This document shows positions 7,890-15,174 of a stretch of DNA of 64,000 nt, piece by piece. This stretch comes from Chloroflexota bacterium (GTDB lineage Bacteria > Chloroflexota > Anaerolineae > Anaerolineales > Villigracilaceae): NCBI GenBank assembly GCA_016235445.1, contig JACRLB010000015.1, forward strand, positions 248,001-312,000, given 5' to 3'. The first letter of the stretch is position 1. Each line of letters starts with the position of its first letter. The position numbers were made by a program, and so were the translations under genes. The notes beneath the pieces are model-generated. The model made no database searches. It saw only the letters and a program-made list of their open reading frames with translations, and was not told where the DNA came from.

Positions 7890-9589
7890 ATCGAAACGAA
7901 ATTCTCTCCTCTCTCAAAGCAAAACCTGAAATCTCTGTGTTGATCGTTGGCGCGGGGATCAATGGCATTGGCACATTTCGTGATCTTGCGCTGAACGGCG
8001 TGGATGTTCTGCTCATAGACCGCGCGGATTTTTGTTCGGGCGCGAGCGCGGCATCCTCGCACATGGCGCATGGCGGCATTCGCTATCTTGAAAATGGAGA
8101 GTTTCGTCTGGTGCGCGAGGCGGTGGGGGAACGCAACCGCATGATCCAGAATGCGCCGCACATTGTCAAACCCCTGCCCACGACCGTGCCCATGTTCAAA
8201 TATTTTTCGGGCTTGCTCAATGCGCCGCTGAAATTTTTGGGCCTGCTCGAAAGACCCTCCGAGCGCGGCTCCATCATCATCAAACTTGGCATGATCATGT
8301 ACGATGCCTACACTGGCAAGGCGCGCACCGTTCCCCGCCATAAATTTCTTTCACGCACCGAATCGCTGAATCGCTGGAATCGACTCAACCCCGAAATTGC
8401 CAACACCGCCACCTATTATGACGGCCTGATCTCCAACCCCGAAAGGCTCGCGCTTGAAATCCTTTTGGATGCGGAAGCCGATACCCCAAACGCACACGCG
8501 TTGAATTACGTCAGCATGGTCAGTGGACAAAAAGACACGGTTATTCTCCGCGATGAACTGAGCGATGAAACCTACGAGATTCGTCCCAGCCTCGTCATTA
8601 ATGCCGCAGGCCCGTGGATCGATTTCACCAATCACAGCCTCGGCTTTTCCACGCGATTTATCGGCGGCACCAAAGGCTCGCACCTTGTTTTGAATCATCC
8701 CGAACTGCGCGCCGCCATCGGCGGCAATGAATTCTTCTTTGAAAATAAAGATGGCCGCATTGTGCTCATCTTCCCGCTCTTTGACCGTGTTCTCGTGGGA
8801 ACATCCGATATCAAGATCGATCACCCCGACGAAGCGCACTGCACCGATGAAGAGATTGATTATTTCATCGGCATGATCGCGCATGTGTTCCCCTCCATCA
8901 AAGTGACTCGCGAGCACATCGTCTTTCAATTCACGGGCGTTCGTCCGCTGGCAAACAGCGGCGCAAAAACCACAGGTCAATACAGCCGCGACCATCACAT
9001 CGAAGTGCTGAGCGGCGAATGGACGGAACTGCAATTCCCAGTCTTCTCTTTGGTGGGCGGCAAGTGGACATCCTTCCGCGCCTTTGCAGAGCAGGTGACA
9101 GACAAGGCGCTGGCTCATCTTGGAAAGCCCCGTCAGAAAAGCACGCGCGAACTTCCCATCGGCGGCGGGCGCGGATATTCATCCGACGAAGCCGAACAGA
9201 AACGCCAGATCGAAGGCTTTGCCGCGTGGACGGGTTTGAGCAGGGAACGCCTGCAAACTTTATACAACCGTTACGGCTCGCGCACCGAAGCCGTTGCAAC
9301 CTTTATCAACCGCACAACAGACGAACCGCTCAAGACCCTGCCCGAATACACCCGCCGCGAGATCGCATTCCTCGCGCAAAGTGAAAAGGCAATTCATCTC
9401 GACGATATTCTTCTGCGCCGCACCATGCTCGCCATGCTCGGACGTTTGACAAAAGCCAGCATCGAAGAGATCGCCGATGCAATGGGCGCGGCTCTCGGCT
9501 GGAGCATCGAGCAGAAAACTGCCGAGGCGGCGCGCACCCTCCGTCTACTGGCTGACAGGCACGGGGTTGTCCTGAGCGAGCCGTCCTGA
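7886..9589 (+). CDS. glpD: Glycerol-3-phosphate dehydrogenase (FAD)
   Basis: Oxidises glycerol 3-phosphate to dihydroxyacetone phosphate and passes electrons to the membrane quinone pool. The 567-residue protein has the FAD-binding motif VLIVGAGINGIGTFRDLAL near the N-terminus, SGASAASSHMAHGGIRYLE, KGSHLVL, a DAO domain and a C-terminal DAO_C domain. The start overlaps the stop of the GxxExxY gene by 4 nt; the only upstream Shine-Dalgarno-like sequence is weak. The last residues (VVLSEPS) are encoded by two copies of the dispersed CTGAGCG/GTCGAAGG repeat, which has replaced the native 3' end. Confidence 0.95.
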   Translation: MNRNEILSSLKAKPEISVLIVGAGINGIGTFRDLALNGVDVLLIDRADFCSGASAASSHMAHGGIRYLENGEFRLVREAVGERNRMIQNAPHIVKPLPTTVPMFKYFSGLLNAPLKFLGLLERPSERGSIIIKLGMIMYDAYTGKARTVPRHKFLSRTESLNRWNRLNPEIANTATYYDGLISNPERLALEILLDAEADTPNAHALNYVSMVSGQKDTVILRDELSDETYEIRPSLVINAAGPWIDFTNHSLGFSTRFIGGTKGSHLVLNHPELRAAIGGNEFFFENKDGRIVLIFPLFDRVLVGTSDIKIDHPDEAHCTDEEIDYFIGMIAHVFPSIKVTREHIVFQFTGVRPLANSGAKTTGQYSRDHHIEVLSGEWTELQFPVFSLVGGKWTSFRAFAEQVTDKALAHLGKPRQKSTRELPIGGGRGYSSDEAEQKRQIEGFAAWTGLSRERLQTLYNRYGSRTEAVATFINRTTDEPLKTLPEYTRREIAFLAQSEKAIHLDDILLRRTMLAMLGRLTKASIEEIADAMGAALGWSIEQKTAEAARTLRLLADRHGVVLSEPS

Positions 9590-9603
9590 GCGAAGTCGAA
9601 GGA
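9568..9603. repeat. CTGAGC/GTCGAAG dispersed repeat at the glpD stop
   Basis: GTCCTGAGCGAGC followed by GTCCTGAGCGAAGTCGAAGG spans the last codons and stop of glpD. It belongs to the same family as the copies in glmS, ggt, the DUF559 copies and the 59.5 kb spacer. Confidence 0.7.
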
Positions 9604-9628
9604 TGAAGCGCATGGTAAAATCTTCCCG

Positions 9629-10588
9629 ATGTCTCCCAAAAAACAAAAACTCAAAATAGACCTCGTCATCCCCATCTTCAACGAATCCGAAGCGATAAGC
9701 CAAACCTATGCGGATATTTGCCGCGTGGTGGATTCCCTGCCCTTTGACTTTAATTTCATCTACGTGGATGACGGCTCTTCCGACGGGACGGCTGATACGC
9801 TCCGAAAAACAGCGGACGACGACCCGCGCATTTCCCTGCTCCAACTCAGCCGCAACTTTGGGCATCAAGCCGCGCTGACGGCCGGCATGGACGCATCCAC
9901 CGGCGACGTGATGATCTCGCTCGATGGCGATGGCCAGCATCCGCCTGAGATGATCCCGCAGATGATTCATCTCATCCAACAGGGCTACGACATTGTGCAA
10001 GCCCAACGCATCGAGAATGGCCGCTCGGTTTCATTCAAGAAAGTGACTTCTAATTTTTTCTATTGGCTGATCAATAAAATTAGCGGCACACAGGTCTTGC
10101 AGGGCGCGGCAGATTTCCGCGCGCTTTCGCGCAATGCCTTGAATGGCGTGCGCTCCATGCACGAATATCATCGCTTCCTGCGCGGCATGATCTCGTGGAT
10201 GGGATACAAGAGCGTCATCCTTCCATATCATGAACCCGCCCGCATTGCGGGAAAATCGAAATACTCCCTCGGCAAAATGGTGCGCCTTGCTTCAGACGCC
10301 ATTTTTTCATTTTCACTTGCGCCTTTGTATATTGGCCTGAGCGCCGGCCTCGCGTTTTTCATTTTGGCAGGCGCGCAATTAATCTACGTTCTCTCCCTCT
10401 GGCTGACGGGTAACACGCAACAGGTGGAACCAGGCTGGAGTTCGTTGATGGGCATCCTGCTAATCGCAAGCGGCATTATCATGATCCTGCTGGGTTTCAT
10501 TGGCGTATATGTCGGCTACATTTTTCAGGAAGTCAAACGCCGCCCAATTTATTTAGTAAAGGGGAAATTGCCAGATGACAGAGAATAA
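9629..10588 (+). CDS. Glycosyltransferase family 2 (GtrB/DPM1-like) membrane protein
   Basis: Likely transfers a sugar from a nucleotide donor to a polyprenyl phosphate at the inner face of the membrane. The N-terminal GT-A domain shows LVIPIFNESEAI, YVDDGSSDGT, LSRNFGHQAALTAGMD and SLDGDGQHPPEMI. The C-terminal half has two membrane helices (about residues 230-260 and 272-300), as in GtrB and bacterial dolichol-phosphate mannose synthase homologues. Length is 319 residues. It overlaps the following phosphatase gene by 14 nt, so the two are cotranscribed. The sugar and the acceptor cannot be read from the sequence. Confidence 0.9.
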   Translation: MSPKKQKLKIDLVIPIFNESEAISQTYADICRVVDSLPFDFNFIYVDDGSSDGTADTLRKTADDDPRISLLQLSRNFGHQAALTAGMDASTGDVMISLDGDGQHPPEMIPQMIHLIQQGYDIVQAQRIENGRSVSFKKVTSNFFYWLINKISGTQVLQGAADFRALSRNALNGVRSMHEYHRFLRGMISWMGYKSVILPYHEPARIAGKSKYSLGKMVRLASDAIFSFSLAPLYIGLSAGLAFFILAGAQLIYVLSLWLTGNTQQVEPGWSSLMGILLIASGIIMILLGFIGVYVGYIFQEVKRRPIYLVKGKLPDDRE

Positions 10589-11219
10589 ACCCAAACCCTT
10601 CTTCATCACCTTACTGCGTCACGGAGAATCAGTGGGCAACGCTGAATCCCGCTGGCAGGGACAGGCCGATTTTCCATTAACTGAGCGGGGCCGCGCACAG
10701 GCTTTCGCCCTGGCCGAACGCTGGAAAAAGGAAAACGTAAAATTCGACCATGTGATCTCCAGCCCGCTCGTCCGCGCAAAAGAGACGGCGGAAATCATCG
10801 CCTCAGCGCTGGATTTGAAAATTGAATTCGAGCCGCTCTGGCTGGAACGTGACAACGGCGAATTCGCAGGCCTGACCGCGCACGAAGTCCGCCAGAATTT
10901 TACGCATCCCTCGTTCACCACGCCGTACGACCCCGTCGGCTTTGACGGGGAAGGGGATTGGGAATTATTCCTGCGCGCAGGACAGGCATTGCACGACTTA
11001 TTGAAACACGAGCCAGCCCGTTATTTGATCGTCTCTCACGGCGGCTTGTTGAACCAGGTGATGCATGCGGTTGTGGGTGTCGCTCCGCAGGCCAACAATG
11101 CAGGCACACGATTCCGCTTTAGCAATACAGCTTTTGCCCAGTTGATCTATTCCCCCTACCAGCATCGCTGGGCGATTGACACCCTCAACGACCACGCCCA
11201 CTGGCTGGATGCGGAATAA
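10575..11219 (+). CDS. Histidine phosphatase (phosphoglycerate mutase-like) family protein
   Basis: The catalytic RHGE motif lies at the N-terminus (LLRHGESVGNAESRWQGQ), followed by PLTERGRAQA, SSPLVRAKETAEII and the second catalytic His in LIVSHGGLLNQVMHAV. Length is 214 residues. The family includes phosphoglycerate mutases and broad phosphatases, and the substrate is not evident. The gene overlaps the upstream glycosyltransferase gene by 14 nt. Confidence 0.9.
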   Translation: MTENKPKPFFITLLRHGESVGNAESRWQGQADFPLTERGRAQAFALAERWKKENVKFDHVISSPLVRAKETAEIIASALDLKIEFEPLWLERDNGEFAGLTAHEVRQNFTHPSFTTPYDPVGFDGEGDWELFLRAGQALHDLLKHEPARYLIVSHGGLLNQVMHAVVGVAPQANNAGTRFRFSNTAFAQLIYSPYQHRWAIDTLNDHAHWLDAE

Positions 11220-11252
11220 ACCGCCAGTCACCAGTCGCTAGTCGCTAGTCTA

Positions 11253-11343
11253 AAATCGTAAATCGTAAATCGTAAATCGTAAATCGTAAATCGTAAATCG
11301 TAAATCGTAAATCGTAAATCGTAAATCGTAAATCGTAAATCGT
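11253..11343. repeat. Thirteen perfect tandem copies of AAATCGT
   Basis: A 7-bp unit is repeated 13 times without error (91 bp). It is preceded by CAGTCACCAGTCGCTAGTCGCTAGTC, itself made of CTAGTCG-type units. The tract ends 5 bp before the GGAG ribosome binding site of the next gene, so copy-number change would alter the 5' region of that gene. Confidence 0.95.
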
Positions 11344-11356
11344 AATTCGGAGCCTC

Positions 11357-12457
11357 ATGGTACAACCTATTTCCCCTAATTCATCTGAAATGAAATTTCT
11401 GATCTTCGGCGCTGGCGCCATTGGCACCTACATCGGCGGCTCGCTTGCGCTGGCAGGGAATCAGGTTGTGTTCGTGGAACAGCCGAAAATGGTAGAGCAG
11501 TTGCGTGAAAAAGGCCTGCGTTTGGACCTGACAATAGATGAAAGAAGAAAGATGAAAGATGCGTTTGTGATTGAGCCGCGTTCTTTCAGCACCGAACCGT
11601 CGCTTGAAGAAGCCTTTAAATTTGGCCCCTTCGACGTTGCCATCTTCGCCCTGAAATCCTTCGACACCATCCCCGCCATGGAGGGACTCAAATCCTTCGC
11701 CGAAAAACTTCCCCCGATCCTCTGCCTCTCCAACGGTGTGGAAAATGAACAATCCATTGCGCGCGTGCTCGGCGCGGACAAAGTCATCTACGGCACAGTC
11801 ACCACAGCAATAGGCCGCCGTGGAGCGGGTGACATTGTCCTCGAAAAACTGCGCGGCGTGGGTATTGCGGCGGGGCATCCGCTTTCGGAAAAACTCGTCA
11901 CCGCGTTGGACAAGGCATTCTTGAAATGCCGTCTGTATCCCGAAGCGCACAGCATGAAATGGTCGAAGATGCTTACCAACCTCATCGCCAACCCAACCTC
12001 TGCCATTCTCAATTTGACTGCGGCGCAGGTCTTCGCCAACAAGGATTTGTATAAACTGGAAATCGAAATGTTGAAGGAATGCCTCGCAGTGATGAAGGCC
12101 CAAAATCTCCAAGTGTATGACCTGCCTGGCACACCCGTCCGCGCATTGGCGTTTGCCACAAAATTACCTCTCTGGCTATCCAAACCTTTCCTCTCCCGCG
12201 CCGCAGGCAGTGGACGCGGCGCAAAAATGCCCTCCTTTCACATTGACCTGTACTCAGGCCGCGGACAAAGCGAAGTGGAATTCCTGCACGGCGCAATCGT
12301 CCGCGAAGGAAAAGCGCGCGGCATTCCAACCCCCGTCAACGAATTGCTGACGAACACGCTTTTGGCTCTAACTAAAAAAGAAATCCCACTCGAAGAATTT
12401 GCAGGAAAGCCTGAGAAATTGCTGGCGCAGATTGGAAAGTGGAGAGTAAATAAGTAG
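11357..12457 (+). CDS. Ketopantoate reductase family (2-dehydropantoate 2-reductase-like)
   Basis: The family reduces 2-dehydropantoate to pantoate with NADPH in pantothenate synthesis. The N-terminal Rossmann motif is FGAGAIGTYIGGSLALAG; the catalytic Lys is in SMKWSKMLTNLI, and the C-terminal domain has SEVEFLHGAIVREG and GIPTPVNELL. At 366 residues it is longer than typical PanE (about 300) because of a segment around residues 255-295. ATG 11357 is preferred (GGAG 4 nt upstream) over the internal ATG 11390, which lacks one. A small GATGAAAGAAGAAAGATGAAAGATG run near residues 64-70 is repeat-like. Assignment as true PanE is moderate, because many bacteria carry several paralogues. Confidence 0.85.
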   Translation: MVQPISPNSSEMKFLIFGAGAIGTYIGGSLALAGNQVVFVEQPKMVEQLREKGLRLDLTIDERRKMKDAFVIEPRSFSTEPSLEEAFKFGPFDVAIFALKSFDTIPAMEGLKSFAEKLPPILCLSNGVENEQSIARVLGADKVIYGTVTTAIGRRGAGDIVLEKLRGVGIAAGHPLSEKLVTALDKAFLKCRLYPEAHSMKWSKMLTNLIANPTSAILNLTAAQVFANKDLYKLEIEMLKECLAVMKAQNLQVYDLPGTPVRALAFATKLPLWLSKPFLSRAAGSGRGAKMPSFHIDLYSGRGQSEVEFLHGAIVREGKARGIPTPVNELLTNTLLALTKKEIPLEEFAGKPEKLLAQIGKWRVNK

Positions 12458-12530
12458 ACAAGGAAACAAGTTTCCAATTCTCCACTCCTCCAATTCTCCA
12501 CCATTAATCTCCAGTCTCCAATTTACAACC

Positions 12531-14225
12531 ATGTCCATCCAAATCACCCAACCCAGTAAAAATATCGAACTCCATCTTCCCGATGGACGAGTCCTCTTCG
12601 GCCCACGCGGCACACAGGTGGGGGAGTTTCTCGCCCAGGTGAAAGATGATTTCTCCGCGCCGATTGTGGCGGCCATCATCAACAACCAGATTCACGAGCT
12701 GAATTTTCCCATTGTGGTTGAGTCACACTGCCAGCCCGTCACCATGGATACCGCCGACGGCGCGCGCATCTATCGCCGCTCGCTGATCTTTTTGGTGGAA
12801 ATGGTCTTTGCCAAACTCTTTCCAAAAGGGAAATTGAACATCGATCATTCCGTTTCGTCTGGCGGGTTTTATTGCGAAGTGACAGGGCGGGATGCGCTTG
12901 CCAATGAAGAGCTTGATTCCCTGAAAACTCACATGCAAAAACTGATCGAAGAAGACCATGCCTTCCTTCGCAAGGAAGTCCCCATTCAGGAGGCGGTCGA
13001 ATATTTTAAAAAACATAACTACGACGATAAACTGCGCCTGCTGAAACACCGCAGTAAAAATTACCTCACCCTGTACAGCTTCAACGGCCAGATGGATTAC
13101 ATGCACGGCTACATGGTTCCATCCACTGGATATTTGAAATGGTTCGACCTCAAACTGATCAGCGGCGGATTTCTCATTCAATTCCCGCGCCGTCATTCAC
13201 CAACGCACCTCGAGCCGATGGGGAATTATCCAAAACTGCTTAAAACATTTCGTCAATATGGCGACTGGCTCGAAACCCTCAACATCGATAACGTCGGCGC
13301 GCTCAACGACGCCATCGCCGCAGGCCGCGCCGATGAGATCGTGCTCGTCTCTGAGGCGCTCCACGAATTAAACTTTGCGGACGTGGCCCAGCAGATCGCC
13401 GAAAAAAAATCGCGCATCATTTTGATCGCAGGCCCCACATCTTCGGGCAAAACAACTTCCTCGCGCCGCCTGGCCATTCAACTGCTTGCGCGCGGCATTT
13501 CACCTTTCCCGCTCGAACTCGATCATTATTTTGTAGACCGCGATAAAAATCCGCTCGACGAAAACGGCCAGCCAGATTTTGAAACCATCGAATCGTTAAA
13601 CCTCACGCGCCTTGCAAATGATTTGGAAAAATTAATCAGCGGAGAAAAAATTCAATTGCCGCGATTCAACTTCAAGGAAGGAAGAAGCGAAGAGGGGGAC
13701 GTTGTCCAATTGCAGGACGGACAACCGATCATCCTCGAAGGCATTCATGGGATGAACCCCCGCCTCATTCCTGACCGTTGGGCTGATTCAGCTTTTCGGC
13801 TATATGTCTCCGCGCTGACACAGCTCAACCTCGACCGCCACAATCGCGTCTCGACGACAGACACGCGCCTCATCCGCCGCATCGTCCGCGACGCGCGCGA
13901 GCGCGGGTATTCCGCGCAGGGGACGATCTCGCGCTGGGAGTCTGTGCGCCGCGGCGAGAAGCGGCACATCTTCCCCTATCAGGAAAACGCAGATGTGATG
14001 TTCAACTCGGCCCTGGTCTTTGAACTCGCCGCGCTCAAACAGGCCGCCGAGCCTCTGCTTCGCCTCGTCCCGCACACCGCGCCAGAATACATCGAAGCCC
14101 GCAGACTGCTGGCCTTCCTCGAATGGTTCCTGCCCCTGGATATCAACCTCATCCCCGCCAACTCCATCGTCCGCGAATTTTTGGGCGGCTCGAGTTTGAA
14201 GGATTTCAAGATTTGGAGAGGGTGA
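12531..14225 (+). CDS. Nucleoside (uridine) kinase with N-terminal TGS and SAD-like domains
   Basis: The 564-residue protein has three parts. An N-terminal TGS domain covers residues about 1-65. A threonyl-tRNA-synthetase SAD-like region (DHSVSSGGFYCEV and onward) reaches residue about 200. A C-terminal uridine kinase/phosphoribulokinase domain carries the P-loop AGPTSSGKTTSSRRLA, the LDHYFVDRDKNP loop and EGIHGMNPRL. This architecture is known for nucleoside kinases related to Udk. It is preceded by a C/T-rich spacer (12458-12530) made of CCAATTCTCCA-type units. Its last 17 codons plus terminator are repeated 900 bp further on, flanking a toxin module. Confidence 0.9.
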   Translation: MSIQITQPSKNIELHLPDGRVLFGPRGTQVGEFLAQVKDDFSAPIVAAIINNQIHELNFPIVVESHCQPVTMDTADGARIYRRSLIFLVEMVFAKLFPKGKLNIDHSVSSGGFYCEVTGRDALANEELDSLKTHMQKLIEEDHAFLRKEVPIQEAVEYFKKHNYDDKLRLLKHRSKNYLTLYSFNGQMDYMHGYMVPSTGYLKWFDLKLISGGFLIQFPRRHSPTHLEPMGNYPKLLKTFRQYGDWLETLNIDNVGALNDAIAAGRADEIVLVSEALHELNFADVAQQIAEKKSRIILIAGPTSSGKTTSSRRLAIQLLARGISPFPLELDHYFVDRDKNPLDENGQPDFETIESLNLTRLANDLEKLISGEKIQLPRFNFKEGRSEEGDVVQLQDGQPIILEGIHGMNPRLIPDRWADSAFRLYVSALTQLNLDRHNRVSTTDTRLIRRIVRDARERGYSAQGTISRWESVRRGEKRHIFPYQENADVMFNSALVFELAALKQAAEPLLRLVPHTAPEYIEARRLLAFLEWFLPLDINLIPANSIVREFLGGSSLKDFKIWRG

Positions 14226-14270
14226 GTTAAAAGCAGACCTCCGAGTTCTCGAAGAACTCGGAGGTCTTTT
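14173..14270. repeat. 98-bp direct repeat, copy 1 (kinase 3' end plus terminator)
   Basis: Covers the last codons of the nucleoside kinase (EFLGGSSLKDFKIWRG and stop), the spacer and the terminator. It matches 15073-15170 at most positions, offset by exactly 900 bp. Confidence 0.9.
14236..14270 (+). terminator. Rho-independent terminator of the nucleoside kinase
   Basis: GACCTCCGAGTTCT pairs with AGAACTCGGAGGTC around a CGA loop, followed by T4 and more T-rich sequence. Confidence 0.92.
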
Positions 14271-14279
14271 ATTTTTTAT

Positions 14280-14513
14280 TTATGAATACCTTGCTCTGCT
14301 TTCGTGAATTGCTTCCAGAATATCCATTCTTGTAATTGGTAACTTAATGCTTCGAATCTCAAAGGGGGATTTCCTCGCAGGTATTTCAGGGCGGATGACA
14401 AAGATTTGCCCGTCTTTGGTTTTAAACATAACCTGTCCTTCGCTCAACGCTTTCTTGAGCAGGGTGGAAAATTGTTTTTGTACTTCGATGGATGTGTAGA
14501 TCATCATGGTCAT
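14280..14513 (-). CDS. Probable Phd/VapB-type antitoxin
   Basis: A 77-residue protein. It begins MIYTSIEVQKQFSTLLKKALSEGQVMF, the pattern of Phd/YefM-like or related antitoxins that bind DNA with the N-terminus. It lies downstream of the PIN toxin gene and overlaps it by 4 nt (ATGA). That order, toxin first, is the reverse of most vapBC pairs. There is a second possible Met three codons in. The family assignment rests on the N-terminal pattern and the partner, so it is moderate. Confidence 0.65.
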   Translation of the reverse strand: MTMMIYTSIEVQKQFSTLLKKALSEGQVMFKTKDGQIFVIRPEIPARKSPFEIRSIKLPITRMDILEAIHESRARYS

Positions 14514-14902
14514 ACCTCTATTACTTGAACGCCTTCTTTGATTGCAATGTCAATCAGGTTTTTGTCGAGCGAGATAAGCGGAGTATCCTGTTCGATTGCG
14601 CATTGAAGGATGTACGTATCATACGCATAAATATTATACTTGCCTGCCAGTTGTATTGCATCTTTCAAATTGATCTCAATAATTTCCAGTGAAATCTCCT
14701 GATAAATTTCAATTGCCTCGATTGCCTGTTCGAGATTAATTCGAGCTTTTTTCAGCATTGCAGAAAAAGCGTTCCCAACTTCCCATTTGATGGAAGGCGG
14801 CGCAACGATGACCGCCTCTTTTGTTAACTCGATTAATCTGGCTTTTTCGGGTTCGTCGGCGATTACTGCGATGATGGCGGAAGCGTCAACTGCAATTCTC
14901 AT
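14510..14902 (-). CDS. vapC: VapC-type PIN domain toxin
   Basis: A 130-residue PIN ribonuclease. The acidic residues are visible: D6 in IAVDASAIIAVI, E41 in SIKWEVGNAF, the D in AYDTYILQCAIEQ and the D in LISLDKNL. PIN toxins cut tRNA or rRNA and are neutralised by a partner antitoxin. The pair with the downstream Phd-like gene forms a toxin-antitoxin module, on the strand opposite to the nucleoside kinase and bracketed by the kinase-end direct repeats. Upstream lies a 113-bp hairpin element. Confidence 0.88.
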   Translation of the reverse strand: MRIAVDASAIIAVIADEPEKARLIELTKEAVIVAPPSIKWEVGNAFSAMLKKARINLEQAIEAIEIYQEISLEIIEINLKDAIQLAGKYNIYAYDTYILQCAIEQDTPLISLDKNLIDIAIKEGVQVIEV

Positions 14903-14952
14903 GTGGCTATACCTTTACAGCCATTATAGCATGGCTTGTTTTGACGTTTTTT

Positions 14953-15065
14953 CGTATCTTCTCAATATTTTGGGGTGAAACCGCACCGTCCCGAAGGTTT
15001 CCTCGAACAACAGGGCAATCTGCCTGAACCTTCGGGACGGTTCCCCGTTTTTTTGAGAAGATACG
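14953..15065. mobile_element. 113-bp MITE-like hairpin element
   Basis: The ends are a perfect 13-bp inverted repeat (CGTATCTTCTCAA / TTGAGAAGATACG). A second long inverted pair lies inside, CCGTCCCGAAGGTT against AACCTTCGGGACGG. Both flanks have a run of T, which could be a short A/T target duplication. No coding potential is visible. Confidence 0.65.
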
Positions 15066-15072
15066 TTTTTCA

Positions 15073-15170
15073 GCGAGTTTTTGGGCGGCTCGAGTTTGAA
15101 GGATTTCAATATCTGGAAACGGTGAGTTAAAAGCAGACCTCCGAGACTTTAAAAATCTCGGAGGTCTTTT
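15073..15170. repeat. 98-bp direct repeat, copy 2 (orphan kinase 3' end plus terminator)
   Basis: Encodes an orphan C-terminal fragment EFLGGSSLKDFNIWKR with stop, spacer and a terminator, corresponding to 14173-14270. It is not attached to any gene body and begins 8 bp after the hairpin element. Confidence 0.9.
15136..15170. terminator. Terminator in the duplicated segment
   Basis: GACCTCCGAGA pairs with TCTCGGAGGTC, followed by T4. The loop differs from copy 1. It lies just beyond the 3' end of the minus-strand DUF6056 gene. Confidence 0.8.
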
Positions 15171-15174
15171 CAAT

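Noticed and set aside
11253-11343. Possible CRISPR or iteron array
   Set aside because: The unit is 7 bp with no spacers, and no replication genes are nearby; it is a simple tandem repeat.
11245-11427. Minus-strand frame made of YDLRFTI repeats
   Set aside because: It is only the translation of the AAATCGT heptamer array, with no start signal or family match.
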